Source of the DNA: Bryopsis sp. KO-2023
Lineage: Eukaryota > Chlorophyta > Ulvophyceae > Bryopsidales > Bryopsidaceae
Length of the DNA stretch: 64,000 nucleotides
Direction: 5' to 3'
Assembly: GCA_030272585.1 (NCBI GenBank)
Contig: BSYQ01000006.1
Coordinates: 3,373,001 to 3,437,000 of the forward strand
The translations under genes were made by a program, and so were the position numbers. This document shows, piece after piece, positions 27,671 to 38,200 of the stretch (the stretch's first letter is position 1; each line of letters begins with the position of its first letter). The notes below the pieces were generated by a model. The model made no database searches and was not told the DNA's origin. It saw nothing but the letters and a program-made list of their open reading frames with translations.

Positions 27671-29379
27671 TGGTCCATAAAGAGAGAACGCCAACGTGTG
27701 TCCTGTGCCAGCAAACCAACGGGCAGTGGTGCACCCGAGACCGGAACCACGAACAATTTCTCCTCAGCGAAAAAAGCCCGTGATATCCTCGAATTCGCCT
27801 TGCGCGACTCATCCCAAGCAAGGTGATGCACAGGCATCAACTCCCGACGCAGTTGAAGCTGACGCTGAGTCAAGTCCCTCCTGACCACCAACCCAGAAGG
27901 AAGGCTGTGACCAGATTGCACCAACATCTTGATGTCCCTACGGCTCTCCCACAGACGTTCGGCCGCAATTTCGTTTTTCAGTCGACTGTTTTGGAATCGC
28001 GTCTTGCGCAGTGTGACCAGATGATACGTGATCTTGAGGATCACGTTCCTTCTGAGGAATTAGAGCAAGCTAATTCCTTGATATCTGCAAACAGGAATTG
28101 GTGGAACAGATGCGCAGTGTGAATGTTCAGTTGGACAACCTTCTTTCGGTTCTTGCTCGAGACAATCCATAGCATGGTTTTCTTCCATTTGCTGCTGGGT
28201 TGGTGGCTTTTTGCAATGGGTTTGCTCAGTATCGTCTTGTGATTGGTTTCGGTTTATTGCTATCTTGATTGCGTTATGTTGGATAAATGTTCCTCGTTGG
28301 TTTTCTCTTCGGTTCTGCTTATGTTGTTGTTATGCTTGGTCTGGGCTGGCACGGGTTGGAGGATTTGTTCCTCGCTCGTCTCTTTCGGTGATTATTTTCT
28401 TTTCTGGTTTCGCTTGGGCTGAGTCGCGGCTTGAGGGTTGGTCCCTCGTCTGGTTTGGTTTTCTCGTTTTCTAGATTGCGTCCTGTTAGGCCATCTCAGT
28501 GGTTTGAGTGTTTGTCACTCGCTGCTGTTTTGGCTTGGCTTGGGCTGGTGTTCAGCTTGAGGATTTGTTCCTCGCTGGATTTTTCTTTGGTTCTTCTTAT
28601 GTTTTTGTTTTGCTTGGTCTGGGCTGACATAGGTTGGAGGGTTTTTGATGTTTGTTTTTTTAGTTTCTGGTTTCGCCTGGGCTGAGTAGCGGCTTGAGGG
28701 TTGGTCCCTCGCTTGGTTTGGTCTTCTCGTTTTCTAGATTGCGTCCTGTCAGGTCATTTCAGCAGTTTGAGTGTTTGTCACTCGCTGCTGTTTTGGTTTG
28801 GCTTGGGCTGGTGTTCAGCTTGAGGATTTGTTCCTCGCTGGACTTTTTATTCGTTGATTTGTTTCTCTTTAGGAGTTGATTACATCCAGAGGCTTTTGCC
28901 TTGCTTCGAACGTTGGGACACAATTCACTCATGTATGTCGTTGCACCAGGGCGGTTTGCCCTACGCAACTTGTAATCCTTGTTTCCTTGTTTCCTTGCCG
29001 CAAGGTCCGACTTGAAGCGCACGAGCACCATTCGTGCACGGCCAGAAGTGGACGATCCCAAGCGCGACACAAACGAGACTTGGGAGGACCAAGAGTCCGT
29101 CGTCACTGCAGTCTCGTCCTGTAACTCCCGTTGAAGGTTGTCCAACAAAGTTTTGATCGATTCCCGCAACGCAGGTCCACGTTCCCCAGGGCCTTCCTCA
29201 ATGCCCGCAAAGATCAGATTCTTCCGCTTCGACTGTTTGGCCACCTCATCCGCAAGAGAACTCAGGCGGTCATCCAAGGTACCAATGGCCCGTTTCACCT
29301 CTTCCGTAGAGCCAGCATCCAGGGGGGATTGTTCTAATTTGTCGAGACGAGCCTCCAAAGCCTGAAAACGGCTATCAGT
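27670..29379 (-). pseudogene. LINE ORF1 (probably LINE-B), split by a half-LINE
   Basis: Two minus-strand pieces, 29379-28995 and 27966-27670, form one ORF1. The first reads EARLDKLEQSPLD, KRKNLIFAGIEEGPGERGPALRES and MVLVRFKSDLAA. The second continues ERLWESRRDIKML, LVVRRDLTQRQLQLRRELMPVHHLAW and EEKLFVVP. Domain order matches LINE-A ORF1 (coiled coil, RRM-like, C-terminal domain), but the sequence is a different family; LINE-B is the likely owner. The 7-bp duplication GCCGCAA at the breakpoints shows that a half-LINE entered an intact frame. Confidence 0.75.
27967..28994 (+). mobile_element. Half-LINE element copy 2
   Basis: The longer half-LINE copy. It starts with an ORF tail rich in heptads (STVLESRLAQCDQMIRDLEDH, ending ...LLSVLARDNP after an apparent frameshift near 28095). 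It continues with the same repeat-bearing 3' region as copy 1 and ends with the LINE-A hairpin and TTGTTTCC tail. Flanking duplication GCCGCAA. The structure, an ORF1-like coiled-coil end without ORF2, recalls the HAL1 half-LINEs of mammals. Confidence 0.8.
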
Positions 29380-29686
29380 AACAGAAACAGAAACAGAAAT
29401 TACATGTTGCGAAGGGCAAATCCGCCCTGTTGCAACCACATACAATGTCTCAGCCATGTCCAAAAGTCCAGAGAAGATGAAGTCTCCAATAAAACCCCAA
29501 TACAATCAACGAGAGACCCATCACTAGGTTATTAATGTATCAGAAAGTATTGCCAAAAACGTTCCCAAGAAAAAGAAACCTGGAACACCAAGCAACAACC
29601 AAAAGGAGAGCGAAAACTACTGTCAAACGCCCACCACAAACGACCAACAAACGAAACCAAACAAACAAACACAAAACAAACGAATT
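29380..29686 (-). mobile_element. LINE-B 3' fragment
   Basis: A minus-strand LINE-B 3' UTR with hairpin and (ACAGAA)n tail at its left end. It matches 23046-23357 in inverted orientation. Its 5' truncation point abuts copy 3 of the DIRS-like element. Confidence 0.82.
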
Positions 29687-30075
29687 GTTTTGCTATTCAC
29701 TTTTCTTCTCTTCGAGCAGCCCAGCAATTCGTTTGCTGGCTCCTTGTAAGGAGATCTCAGTGTGTGGAGCGACACTCTCTAGAAGAGGCTCGTCAACACG
29801 CACAACACCGCCCTGATCGCGACCTGGGGCAATACATCGGCGAAATCGTGAAGGGGTCGTTTGTGAACGGCCGTCTCGACAGTTCGCAGCTGCTGTTTCG
29901 TTCACGCCACCGTCCACAGCGCCTGCTGTTCGCTCCAAGCGCTGTGCTGCGCCAAAACCATGCTCTGGTGCGCCGAGTGATGGGGCCAGCAAGCTAGGGT
30001 TTGTACTGCTCGACCTGCGTGCTGTGAAGAAACGGCACTACAGGATTAGAAGCAGACAAGGGCGCTCACCAAGAA

Positions 30076-32220
30076 ATGGGGGAACTAAAACAGAACATAA
30101 CAGAGCCTATGGGAGAGGATCTGTTCACAAGGACACAAGGGTTCGAGGACCTGTCGGCACAGTGGACTGCATTGAAAGTACGGCGCAATGTCAGACAGTG
30201 GCAAAGAATTGGAACGTCGAATGAGGTACTGCGAGTTATCTCGGGTGGTGTGAAAGTGCGATTTGACGGTACACCACGAACGCAGCAGTTCAGTGGATCT
30301 TTTCTTAAGTCAGAAACTCAAAGAAAAGAATGGAGAGAAATCAGAAAGGATTATCTAGAGAAGGGTGCAATTAGCATCGTGGATAATCCTGATAAATCGG
30401 CTCATGTCAGCCGATCTTTTTTGGTACCAAAAAAAGATGAATTTGGGAATAGAACTGGGCAGCGTCTGATAATAGACTTGAGGCCTTTGAATGCACAGGT
30501 GTTGCCCTATCCTGTGCATTACGAGGATTTGCGTTCGTTGCCTCATATGCTGCGCCAGAACGATTTTTTGATTAAGTTCGATTTGAAGGACGCCTTTTTT
30601 CACGTCGGCATTCATCCAGATCATAAGAAATTCTTTCAATTCGAAGTGGATGGTGAACGTTTCCAGTGCGAGGTGTTGCCGTTTGGATTCAGGGGTTCGC
30701 CTAAAATTTATTGTGATTTGATTAAGAATTTGGTCAGGTTTTTTAGAAACCCAGGGATGATAAAAGAAATGAAAAAAGAGGGAACAGATGATTTTTTGTA
30801 CGAGTACTGGAAGCGTTATAGAAACGAGAAGAGAGTGAGATTGACGTGGTACTTGGATGATTTTCTCTGCATGCATTCCTCGGCTGCAGAGTTGAGAATT
30901 TTTGGTCGAATCATCAGAGGAATATTCGATCAGATGGGGATATCGTGGAAGGACTCCAAGTGTGTGTGGGATCCCTGCCAGAAGCTGCAACATTTGGGGT
31001 TCCTCGTGGACAGCCAGGCAGCGTTGTTTGTGCTTCCACCACACAGGCTGGAGCGCCTTCGAAAACATGCTCTTACCCTGAGACTGCAGATCCTGAGGAG
31101 TGGCCGTCGCATACCGGCCAGGAAACTGGCCTCTTTTCTGGGTTTTTAAACAGAAACAGAAATTACATGTTGCGAAGGGCAAATCCGCCCTGGTTTCGCC
31201 CAGTCATGCGCCCCCGCAATCAAAGGAACGAGGTTCTGGCTGCGCCACCTGTACGATTGTCTCAAAGGCAAGAAGAACTGGAGCACCAGAGTGCAGGTTT
31301 CACGGCCTGCCATCGCAGCATTGCGGTATTGGGAGCAGCTGTCTCCCGAGAAGACCACGATGTGCATATGGCGGCCACCTCATTCGGGCGACCTCGCGGT
31401 GGATGCCAGCTTGACAGGATGGGGAGCGTCTCTGAAAATCCATGAGAAGGCTTCGGAGAACGCCCCACCGATGGCTTTGGCGGCAGGATTCTGGACGGGG
31501 GAAGAGCATATAAACCTACGAGAGTTGCAAGCAGTGGGTTTGGCAGTCAAGGCTTTCAAAGACAAGATCAGGGATCGGCGTTTGAAGTGCATCACCGACA
31601 GTCAGGTGATTGCTGCCATATTACGGAGTCAATGTTCGCGTTCGAGTCCCTTGTTCCAGGAGTACAAGCGGCTCTATTGGCTATTGGAAGCCCTGAACAT
31701 TGAATTCCAAGTGGAGTGGATTCCCAGCGCTCAGAACGTGTACCCCGATGCGCTGTCGCGGCTTTCGGAGAAGCAAGAGTACAGGTTGAACCCGAAGATC
31801 TTCGAGAAGCTGCAAGAGCGGTTTCACCTGACGATCGACCGCTTTGCCTCGTTGGGTACACGACAGCTTGGGAGATTCAACAGTCTGGATCGCGAGCCAG
31901 GGACGGAGGGGACGAATTGCATGCATCAGAGCTTGGACCTGTGGAGGGCGGAGAGGAACTGGGTGTTCCCTCCCATCGAGCACGTTCCTGAAGTCGTGAA
32001 GCATCTTCTGGAGCACTCCCTCCCGTGCCTGCTGTTGGTGCCGCGTTGGTTGGACCGCTGGTGGCACCAAGACCTGATGGCTGAGGGAAGTCTGATCACA
32101 ATTCTGAATCCCAATGCGGCGACGATCCTGCCCGGGAGATTCGGAGGGCAAACACCTCCAGGCGCGAGCTATTGGCGCTGGAGCATTTTCAAGACGGGGA
32201 CTGGTTTACCAGGATGGTAA
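30076..32220 (+). pseudogene. Reverse transcriptase-RNase H ORF of copy 3, split by a hairpin insertion
   Basis: Open from MGELKQNITEP to 31146 and again from about 31191 to the native stop at 32218-32220. YLDDFLCMH and all RNase H acidic motifs are present. The only damage is a roughly 44-bp LINE-B hairpin insertion in LASFLGF/AQSCAP, at a GGTTT repeat. Without it the frame would be complete, so this copy was intact until that event. Confidence 0.85.
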
Positions 32221-33137
32221 CCCGTTGGTTTTTGGTTTATTGGAGCGACCAAATCATTGACATCGGTCTGGAGCGAACGATGATTTTGGTTTCGCAATGT
32301 TTGGAAACAATGGAACAGTTCTGCACGTTTGGGCACGAGGAAACAACTGGGGATCCCGTTCCAACAGTGTGGCAAAGTCCTCTTAACGAGAAGAAAGAGG
32401 CAAAATTTTTGGTTCCGTATCGTGGGGAAGACTATGGAGCATTCCGACGCTCAGGAACAGGAGGGGCGGTGCTGGTTTCTGCTGATACCTTCAAGTCCAG
32501 TGGCACTCTGAAGTCCAGCAGCGCCACCTCCACATTTAAGTCGATATCGAGCATCAGAGATAGGACTTGGGCCAAATTTTTGGTCCGACTCCGGTCCGGT
32601 CCGGTTACGGTCGGGTTACGGTCACCGTACTACGGCCGTAACTCCGTACCGTAACCGGAGTAATATGTTGTTTTTACGGTCCGGAACAGGTACGGTATAA
32701 CTACGGTAGGCCCTAAATCACCGTGAAGTAGCGTGGTTCAGTGCTAAAGCGTTAGGCTGCAGTCAGTAGGGTCGCGGGTTCGAATCCCCCTGGGTTCCTT
32801 TGGAATCGCGGGACCCTGCGGGGGTCACTTTCTACGGTTTACGGTTGTTACGGCCGTTACGGTCGTTACGGTCCGGTACGGAGCGGTACGGAGTGGTACG
32901 GTGCTACGGTTACGGCCGTAAAAGTACGATTTTCTGACGAAAATTGTACTCCGGTTACGGTCCGGTTACGGTGGTTACGGTCCGGTTACGGTGACCGTAA
33001 CCGTAAAGTCCTATCTCTGTCGAGCATGTTGTGGCTCTTTTGGGCACAACTTGCTGATACTCACGTCGATGGTCAATGGGCTGCTGACCGGGTGAACATG
33101 CAACTGCAAAGAAGGATGGACTCCATGCATTCCCGGG
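32172..33137 (+). pseudogene. ORF-X of copy 3, interrupted
   Basis: ORF-X overlaps the last 16 codons of RNase H in another frame (MALEHFQDGDWFTRMVTRW). It continues with MEQFCTFGHEETTGDPVPTV to STFKSISSI at 32554, and after the MITE with MLWLFWAQLADTHVDGQW and VNMQLQRRMDSMHSR. Substitutions relative to copy 1 keep the frame open, which argues that ORF-X was once translated. Function unknown. Confidence 0.55.
32555..33019. mobile_element. hAT-like MITE with internal tRNA-like sequence, copy 2
   Basis: A 465-bp copy with ends CAGAGATAGGACTT and AAGTCCTATCTCTG and an exact 8-bp duplication TCGAGCAT (32547-32554 and 33020-33027). The inner tRNA-like unit keeps the B box GGTTCGAATCC and the A-box-like TGGTTCAGTG. 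Confidence 0.85.
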
Positions 33138-33539
33138 CAGACATGGGCTGAGACCCCTGTGCACAGGACAGGACAGAACAGACTGTCTGTGCTGTGCACA
33201 GGGTCAGACCTGTGCTGCACAGGTGCACAGACCTGTACAGCACAGCACAGACAGGGTCTGTGCAACATCTGTGCAGTTTCTGTGCAGGTCTGTGCAGATT
33301 CTGTGCCAAATCTGTGCAGATTCTGTGCAGATTCTGTGCAGATCTGTGCTGTGCTGTGCAGGTCTGCTCACCTGTGCAGCACAGGTCTGACCCTGTGCAC
33401 AGCACAGATAGTCTGTGCTGTTCTGGCCTGTGCAATTCCGCTGCACAGGACAGGACAGCACAGGGTGCACAGAACCTGCACAGAACCCTGTCCTGTGCGG
33501 TGCACAGGACAGGGGTCTGTCCTGTGCAGCCCATGACTG
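33138..33539. mobile_element. CACAG-rich hAT-like MITE, copy 1
   Basis: About 402 bp with inverted ends CAGACATGGGCTG / CAGCCCATGACTG and a 7-of-8 match target duplication TTCCCGG(G/C). The inside is almost wholly built from CTGTGCAG/CTGTGCACAGG words arranged as an imperfect palindrome. Many open frames here on both strands are by-products of the repeat. Confidence 0.75.
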
Positions 33540-33711
33540 TTCCCGGCAACAACACAGGAGAGGTGTTTGGAAACAAGGATTACAAGTTGCGTAGGGCAGA
33601 CCGCCCTGTTGCAACGACAGTGTTGTGTTTGGAGGCTCTGACCGATGGTACCACTATCGAGGTGTGGCACGATGTTACAAAAACCTCCCAGAACCCTCCC
33701 TCGAAGCCTCC

Positions 33712-33889
33712 TTAACCCATCAAACCCCCACTCATTGATGGGACCCTTGACTAATGTCATTAGGGCGAGGCACCAGGGTTCTTGAGCTATAGGATCTCCT
33801 ATTGGGATCCTATGGACCTTAAGCTCTGACTAGGCTATCACTAGTGCCCATAGCTAGTCTGTAGCTCCAGCTAGTGCTTACTAGACATC
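33712..33889. other. Unassigned repeat-flanking sequence
   Basis: No coding potential seen. It contains the short palindromes ATAGGATC...GATCCTAT and ACTAGTGCCCATAGCTAGT. It lies between the broken DIRS-like copy 3 and a GATCGG-rich block. Confidence 0.4.
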
Positions 33890-34161
33890 TCGGTGATCAC
33901 TTGTAACACAAAGTCGGGCCGACTAGTCAGAGTCGGCGTCCGACCCTATAAAAGGTCGGCTCACCCGATCCCGAACCCGATCCGATCTGACTTCAGGGCT
34001 GTGATCGGCAGGATCGGCCGACCAAAAAGTCGGTACGATCTTGTGATCGGAGCGTCAGTCGGGGTCGTCCGATCATAATCGGCATGAAAGGCGCGAAGTC
34101 GGTGAATTCGCTCAGATTCCGATTTAATCAAATTTTCCGATCGTCCGATCATAATCGGCAT
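33890..34161. repeat. GATCGG-rich block with a TATA hairpin
   Basis: Dense GATCGG/CCGATC words form many small hairpins. One, CCGACCCTATAAAAGGTCGG, places a perfect TATA box in a hairpin loop. The 20-bp direct repeat CGTCCGATCATAATCGGCAT occurs twice, about 77 bp apart, near the right end. Nature unknown; probably a non-autonomous element. Confidence 0.5.
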
Positions 34162-34522
34162 CAGTCATGGGCTGAACAGGACAGGGTTCTGTACGGGTTC
34201 TGTGCACCCTGTGCTGTCCTGTCCTGTTTTGCGAAATTCCACAGGCTAGAACAGGACAGACTGTCTGTTCTGTGCACAGGTCGGACCTGTGCTGCACAGG
34301 TGCACAGACTGCACAGCACAGCACAGACCTGCACAGACTCTGCACAGACTCTGCACAGAAACTGCACAAACTTTGCACAAGAACTGCACAGAATCTGCAC
34401 AGACCCTGTCTGTGCTGTGCTGTACAGGTCTGTGCGCCTGTGCAGCACAGGTCTGACCCTGTGCACAGAACAGACAGTCTGTCCTGTCCTGTCCTGTGCA
34501 CAGGGGTCTCAGCCCATGTCTG
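34162..34522. mobile_element. CACAG-rich hAT-like MITE, copy 2
   Basis: About 361 bp with inverted ends CAGTCATGGGCTGA / TCAGCCCATGTCTG and the same inner CTGTGCAG palindrome as 33138-33539. No 8-bp duplication is visible, because its right end abuts another foldback repeat. Confidence 0.7.
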
Positions 34523-34720
34523 CTGACGAGTAGCCGTTATGGCAGTAGCGGACATGAGGGGTAATCATGCTGGAAGCCCTACACGACACGACATGCAACA
34601 CGACGCATCAGAGTGCAACTCTACACGTGCACGACACGACACGATTTTTCGAGCGTGTAGCATCCCTGGTTGCAACGATTACCCCTCATGTCCGCTACTG
34701 CCATAACCGCTACTCGTCAG
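34523..34720. mobile_element. Foldback MITE with 44-bp inverted arms
   Basis: Arms at 34523-34566 and 34677-34720 (outer end CTGACGAGTAG, inner end GGGGTAATC) are complementary with one mismatch. The 110-bp centre is rich in ACACGACACGA. No coding potential. The arm sequence recurs in rearranged form at 34994-35030. Confidence 0.75.
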
Positions 34721-34727
34721 ACATAAC

Positions 34728-35036
34728 CGCTTTTCGTCAGACATAGCTAAAAATAGACCGCTTGAGCTCGCTCGGGTCGCGCCGGTCTAACTCGCGGTCG
34801 CTCGGCGCGCGCCGGTCTAACTCGCGGTCGCTCGGCGCGCGCCGGTCTAACTCGCGGTCGCGCCAGTCTAACTCGCGCGCGCGCGCGCCGGTCGCGCAAC
34901 CCTAAACCCTAAAACCCTACACCCTAAACCCTAAATCTAACCCTAAAATAGCCTAAATTGTACGATATATGCTGACGTGGCTGCCTATTTTTAGCTATGT
35001 CTGACGAGTAGCGGACATGGGAGTAGCGGTTATGGG
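34728..35036. repeat. Palindromic repeat holding GC-rich tandem units and telomere-like repeats
   Basis: Inverted flanks around TCAGACATAGCTAAAAATAG (about 34736-34756) and CTATTTTTAGCTATGTCTGA (about 34984-35004) enclose two things. One is a roughly 33-bp GC-rich tandem unit (GCCGGTCTAACTCGCGGTCG, 34775-34890). The other is a CCCTAAA-type tract at 34899-34948. Confidence 0.65.
34899..34948. repeat. Interstitial telomere-like repeat (CCCTAAA)
   Basis: Six to seven imperfect CCCTAAA units (variants CCCTAAAA, CCCTACA, CTAAAT). This is the plant/green-algal type telomere word. It is only about 50 bp, degenerate and enclosed within a repeat, so it is not a chromosome end. Confidence 0.8.
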
Positions 35037-35266
35037 GCGACACCGTTGCAACATAGGACCAAACATCCAACTCTGCACTTTAGTAACACGGTACTACATC
35101 ATTTGTTCTGCCTCCTTCAGAGTAAGTCACACATTTTGCTGAATGCTGGGAATCAGCCTGGCTGCTTGGGCTGCATTCAGCGTCAGTGAATAACCTCACT
35201 GGTCTTCACCGTATTTCGCTCCCAAACACAGTTCGCTGATTGCGTCCAAGTTACCTTGTGGAGAAA

Positions 35267-38200
35267 ATGGAGGTCGAAAGCGGCACGCAGCTCCGGGAAA
35301 AAGCTCTACGGCTGATCGGCGAGCTGAAAGAAAGCGAGGAAGTTGGTCACAAGGTGAGCGAGCTTCCGCTCTGGTGGTGTCTCGCGGGGTCGTCACACGA
35401 TGGCTTGAACTATCTCGCACGAGATTTAAGGCTCGAGTAAGGATGGGCGAATGGGAACTCGAGAGTCAGGGCCAACCGCTAGTGTTGTTTTAGAGGGAGG
35501 TGATGAAAGAGCTGATGCTGCTGGACGTCGAGAGGGTGCCGTACAGTGCGGAGGATATTCTTCACGAAGTCGTTGCGTTGCAAGTGAGCTGGTTTCCTTT
35601 CCTTTCCTTTCCAGTTTCTCCATTTATAAATCCCCCCAAAGCTGCTGCTCAATATCTGCAATATGGAACCGACCACTGCCTGGAAACCAGAAATCCTCAA
35701 AGACTTCATGTCACTTTGATTCAGCACGACCAAGAAACCATTGAGGTGAAAGGGGACCTGCTGCAGTTTCTCCGGAAGATGTTGAGTGTTGGAATTGGGT
35801 GGGAGGTGCTTTGCCCAACCCTGGACTGGCTCTCAGGGATGGTGTCTGCTCGAGAACCCCCTGTCATTATCAAAATCATACAATCGTGCCCAAAGCTCAC
35901 AAGAAGCATTTTGACTCAAGCCCTAGAGAAGGTGAGGGCAAGCACACAAAGGAAAAGAAGCGGCGGCAGCTTTTTCAGGCTGCATTAAATGCCTGGATAT
36001 AACAGATGAAAGTACAATTTTGGGCAGTGAAATACTTGCACCAAAAATTATTGGGGTTGGAGTACTTTTTTGCCTTTTTCAGGGTGGCGAGGCAGGTTTG
36101 TCCAACGGGTGGAAAACTGCGTGGGAATCGAATGTTTTGTTTTTGCACACCTTAGTGGAGACATCGATGGATTTGCTGGATGGACCTATCATCATGTATG
36201 CTGCCAAGTTGATGGAGCAATGTGTGCTGACCTTCACGAATCCCTCAGAATCCGCTGTACCAGGTACGAAAACGGTGAACCCCCAACGCCCGGAATGTGT
36301 GACATTGTCTGCACTGAGCAATCACCTCGTCGAGGCTCCACCACAAACATTTGACGCGTCTCTCTCAACCGCAGGACTCGAGCACCATGTGCCAATTCCA
36401 TCGAACCATCCGGTATTCAACTCCGTCAAGCTACATGCACAGAGCCAGCGATTCGTACAAAAACTCGTGGATCGCTGCACCCCTGAGTCCATGTCGAACA
36501 TGAGGGGCACTTCCCAGATCGCGATCCTCAAAGCCTTGGGATCCATTGCAAGGCTGCGGGCAGTGTTTTCTGGCCGAATTGTTCCAGCCTTGTTGGATCT
36601 GGCCACTTCTGGGAAGTATCATGTAGCCTCAAAGGGTGCTGGGTCTGTGTCGGTGGACGGGGTGACAGCTAGTGTCAGCACAGCATTGAGAGAAGCTCTT
36701 TTGGGGGCGTTGAAAAATCGAGACTCTACAGCTCAAGTGTGGAGAAAACGACTCGTGGATGGACTGAAGAAAGTGGGGGCAGGGGTGGCAGCTGAACATA
36801 TCGTGAAGCAAATAGACAGGCACACTGAGAAGGAGAAAAGGTGCAACAGAGAACTCTCAATAAATCCTATCCACTCATCCCCCATCCAAGAAACAAACAG
36901 AAAGTCATTGATCTGTTGATTGTGACGTGAAGTAAATGACTTTGGGTGCAGGGCTAGGAGGGGAGATAAATTTATCAGTGACGAGGTATCTGTTCCAAAG
37001 CGAGTGAAACGTGAGGGTGGTGCGAAACCGCCAAGCCATGCTGAAGACAAGCGCCACAACAGTGCTCAGAGGCCAAACCTTCCCTGCCGAGATGCAGACC
37101 AATCAAATATGGGTGTGAGGATGGTGCCTGACGAAACCGTGACCGCCATCCAATCAACAGGAAATTCTCCAGAACCAGCCAGCAATGGTACTGTGGATTT
37201 ATCCCGGTTGCCAGCCAGTCAGCCACCATCCATGTCGCGCGTTGAACCTAAGGAAAGCGGCCCTCGGGCGAGAGAAGCAGGCCGCGAAGGGGAGAAAGAT
37301 CCGCGGGCACCGAGGGCCAAGGCAATGGGGAATCCCTTGCTCAAAGGGAAGTTGGATGTGAATCAGGTCCGGTCTATCCTTGGCTTGTTGGCGAGCATTG
37401 GACAAAAGAAACTGCTCCAGGGCTTCGTTAAGAATCTGGACGTGCGCATTCTGGCAGATGTTGTCATTGCAAATTTGAAGGAACTACCGGTGAGATGCAT
37501 CCTATGTCCGCTTTGTTTTTGCGCAATTGGCTTGCTTTTTCCTGTTGGATTTGTTTGGAGTGTGACAACTTTGTCTAGAGTTCTGTTTTCCCTTTCAGCC
37601 CAGAACGGACACTGCATCAGAATGCTCGACGCCGAAACCTACTGAACCGGCCTCCGATGGACCCACTGCGAGTGGTGATATACCTGGGCACGAAGATTCT
37701 AACCAGGAAAGAGTGCAAGAAGTCAATGATGCTCCAGAGACTGCCAGCGTCCCCAATGATGGTGGTGAACAGGAGCAGGAGGGGGGTCCTGAGGCAGATA
37801 TTCCTGATGTTTGGCAAGCGGAATCGCAGTTGCCAAGTCCTCACGAACACCAGGATGAAGCTACGGTTTCAGTGCAGGAAAAGGCTACTGATGAAGCAGG
37901 GACAGCTAGCATTCAGATTGGTGGCGCCGAAATTCCCACTGTCGACGTAGAAGAAGCAGATACGGGGGTGCAAACTCAAACTGAAGATACTGACAACGCA
38001 ATGCAGTTGGGTGAAAGAGGCAAAGAGAGAGTAGAGTGTTCTGAGGGATCAGTCAGGGAAATAGAAAAGTCCACTCCCATTGTACGGGACGCTGAAGCGG
38101 ATGCAGGGGAGGGGCCCAGTGGTGATGCTCACCAAGTAGATAGCAAGATGGATGTTGTGGACGAGAAGGAGTATGGAGAGGAGGAGGATGCCAAGGAAGT

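Larger units (their letters stand above)
29687..33711 (+). mobile_element. DIRS/Ngaro-like retroelement copy 3, 5'-truncated
   Basis: It starts within repeat A1 and carries the small upstream ORF, the reverse transcriptase/RNase H frame and ORF-X. Insertions are a LINE-B hairpin (about 31147-31190), a hAT-like MITE with tRNA-like core (32555-33019), a CACAG-rich hAT-like MITE (33138-33539) and a LINE-A hairpin (about 33572-33625). The final readable ORF-X piece is LTDGTTIEVWHDV. No right-end repeats are left. Confidence 0.8.

Noticed and set aside
33159-33576. Several overlapping Cys-rich open frames on both strands (also 34084-34555)
   Set aside because: They come from CTGTGCAG repeats in a palindromic MITE; peptides are repetitive and unlike any protein.
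34899-34948. A chromosome end
   Set aside because: The CCCTAAA tract is only about 50 bp, degenerate and flanked by repeats and genes on both sides.
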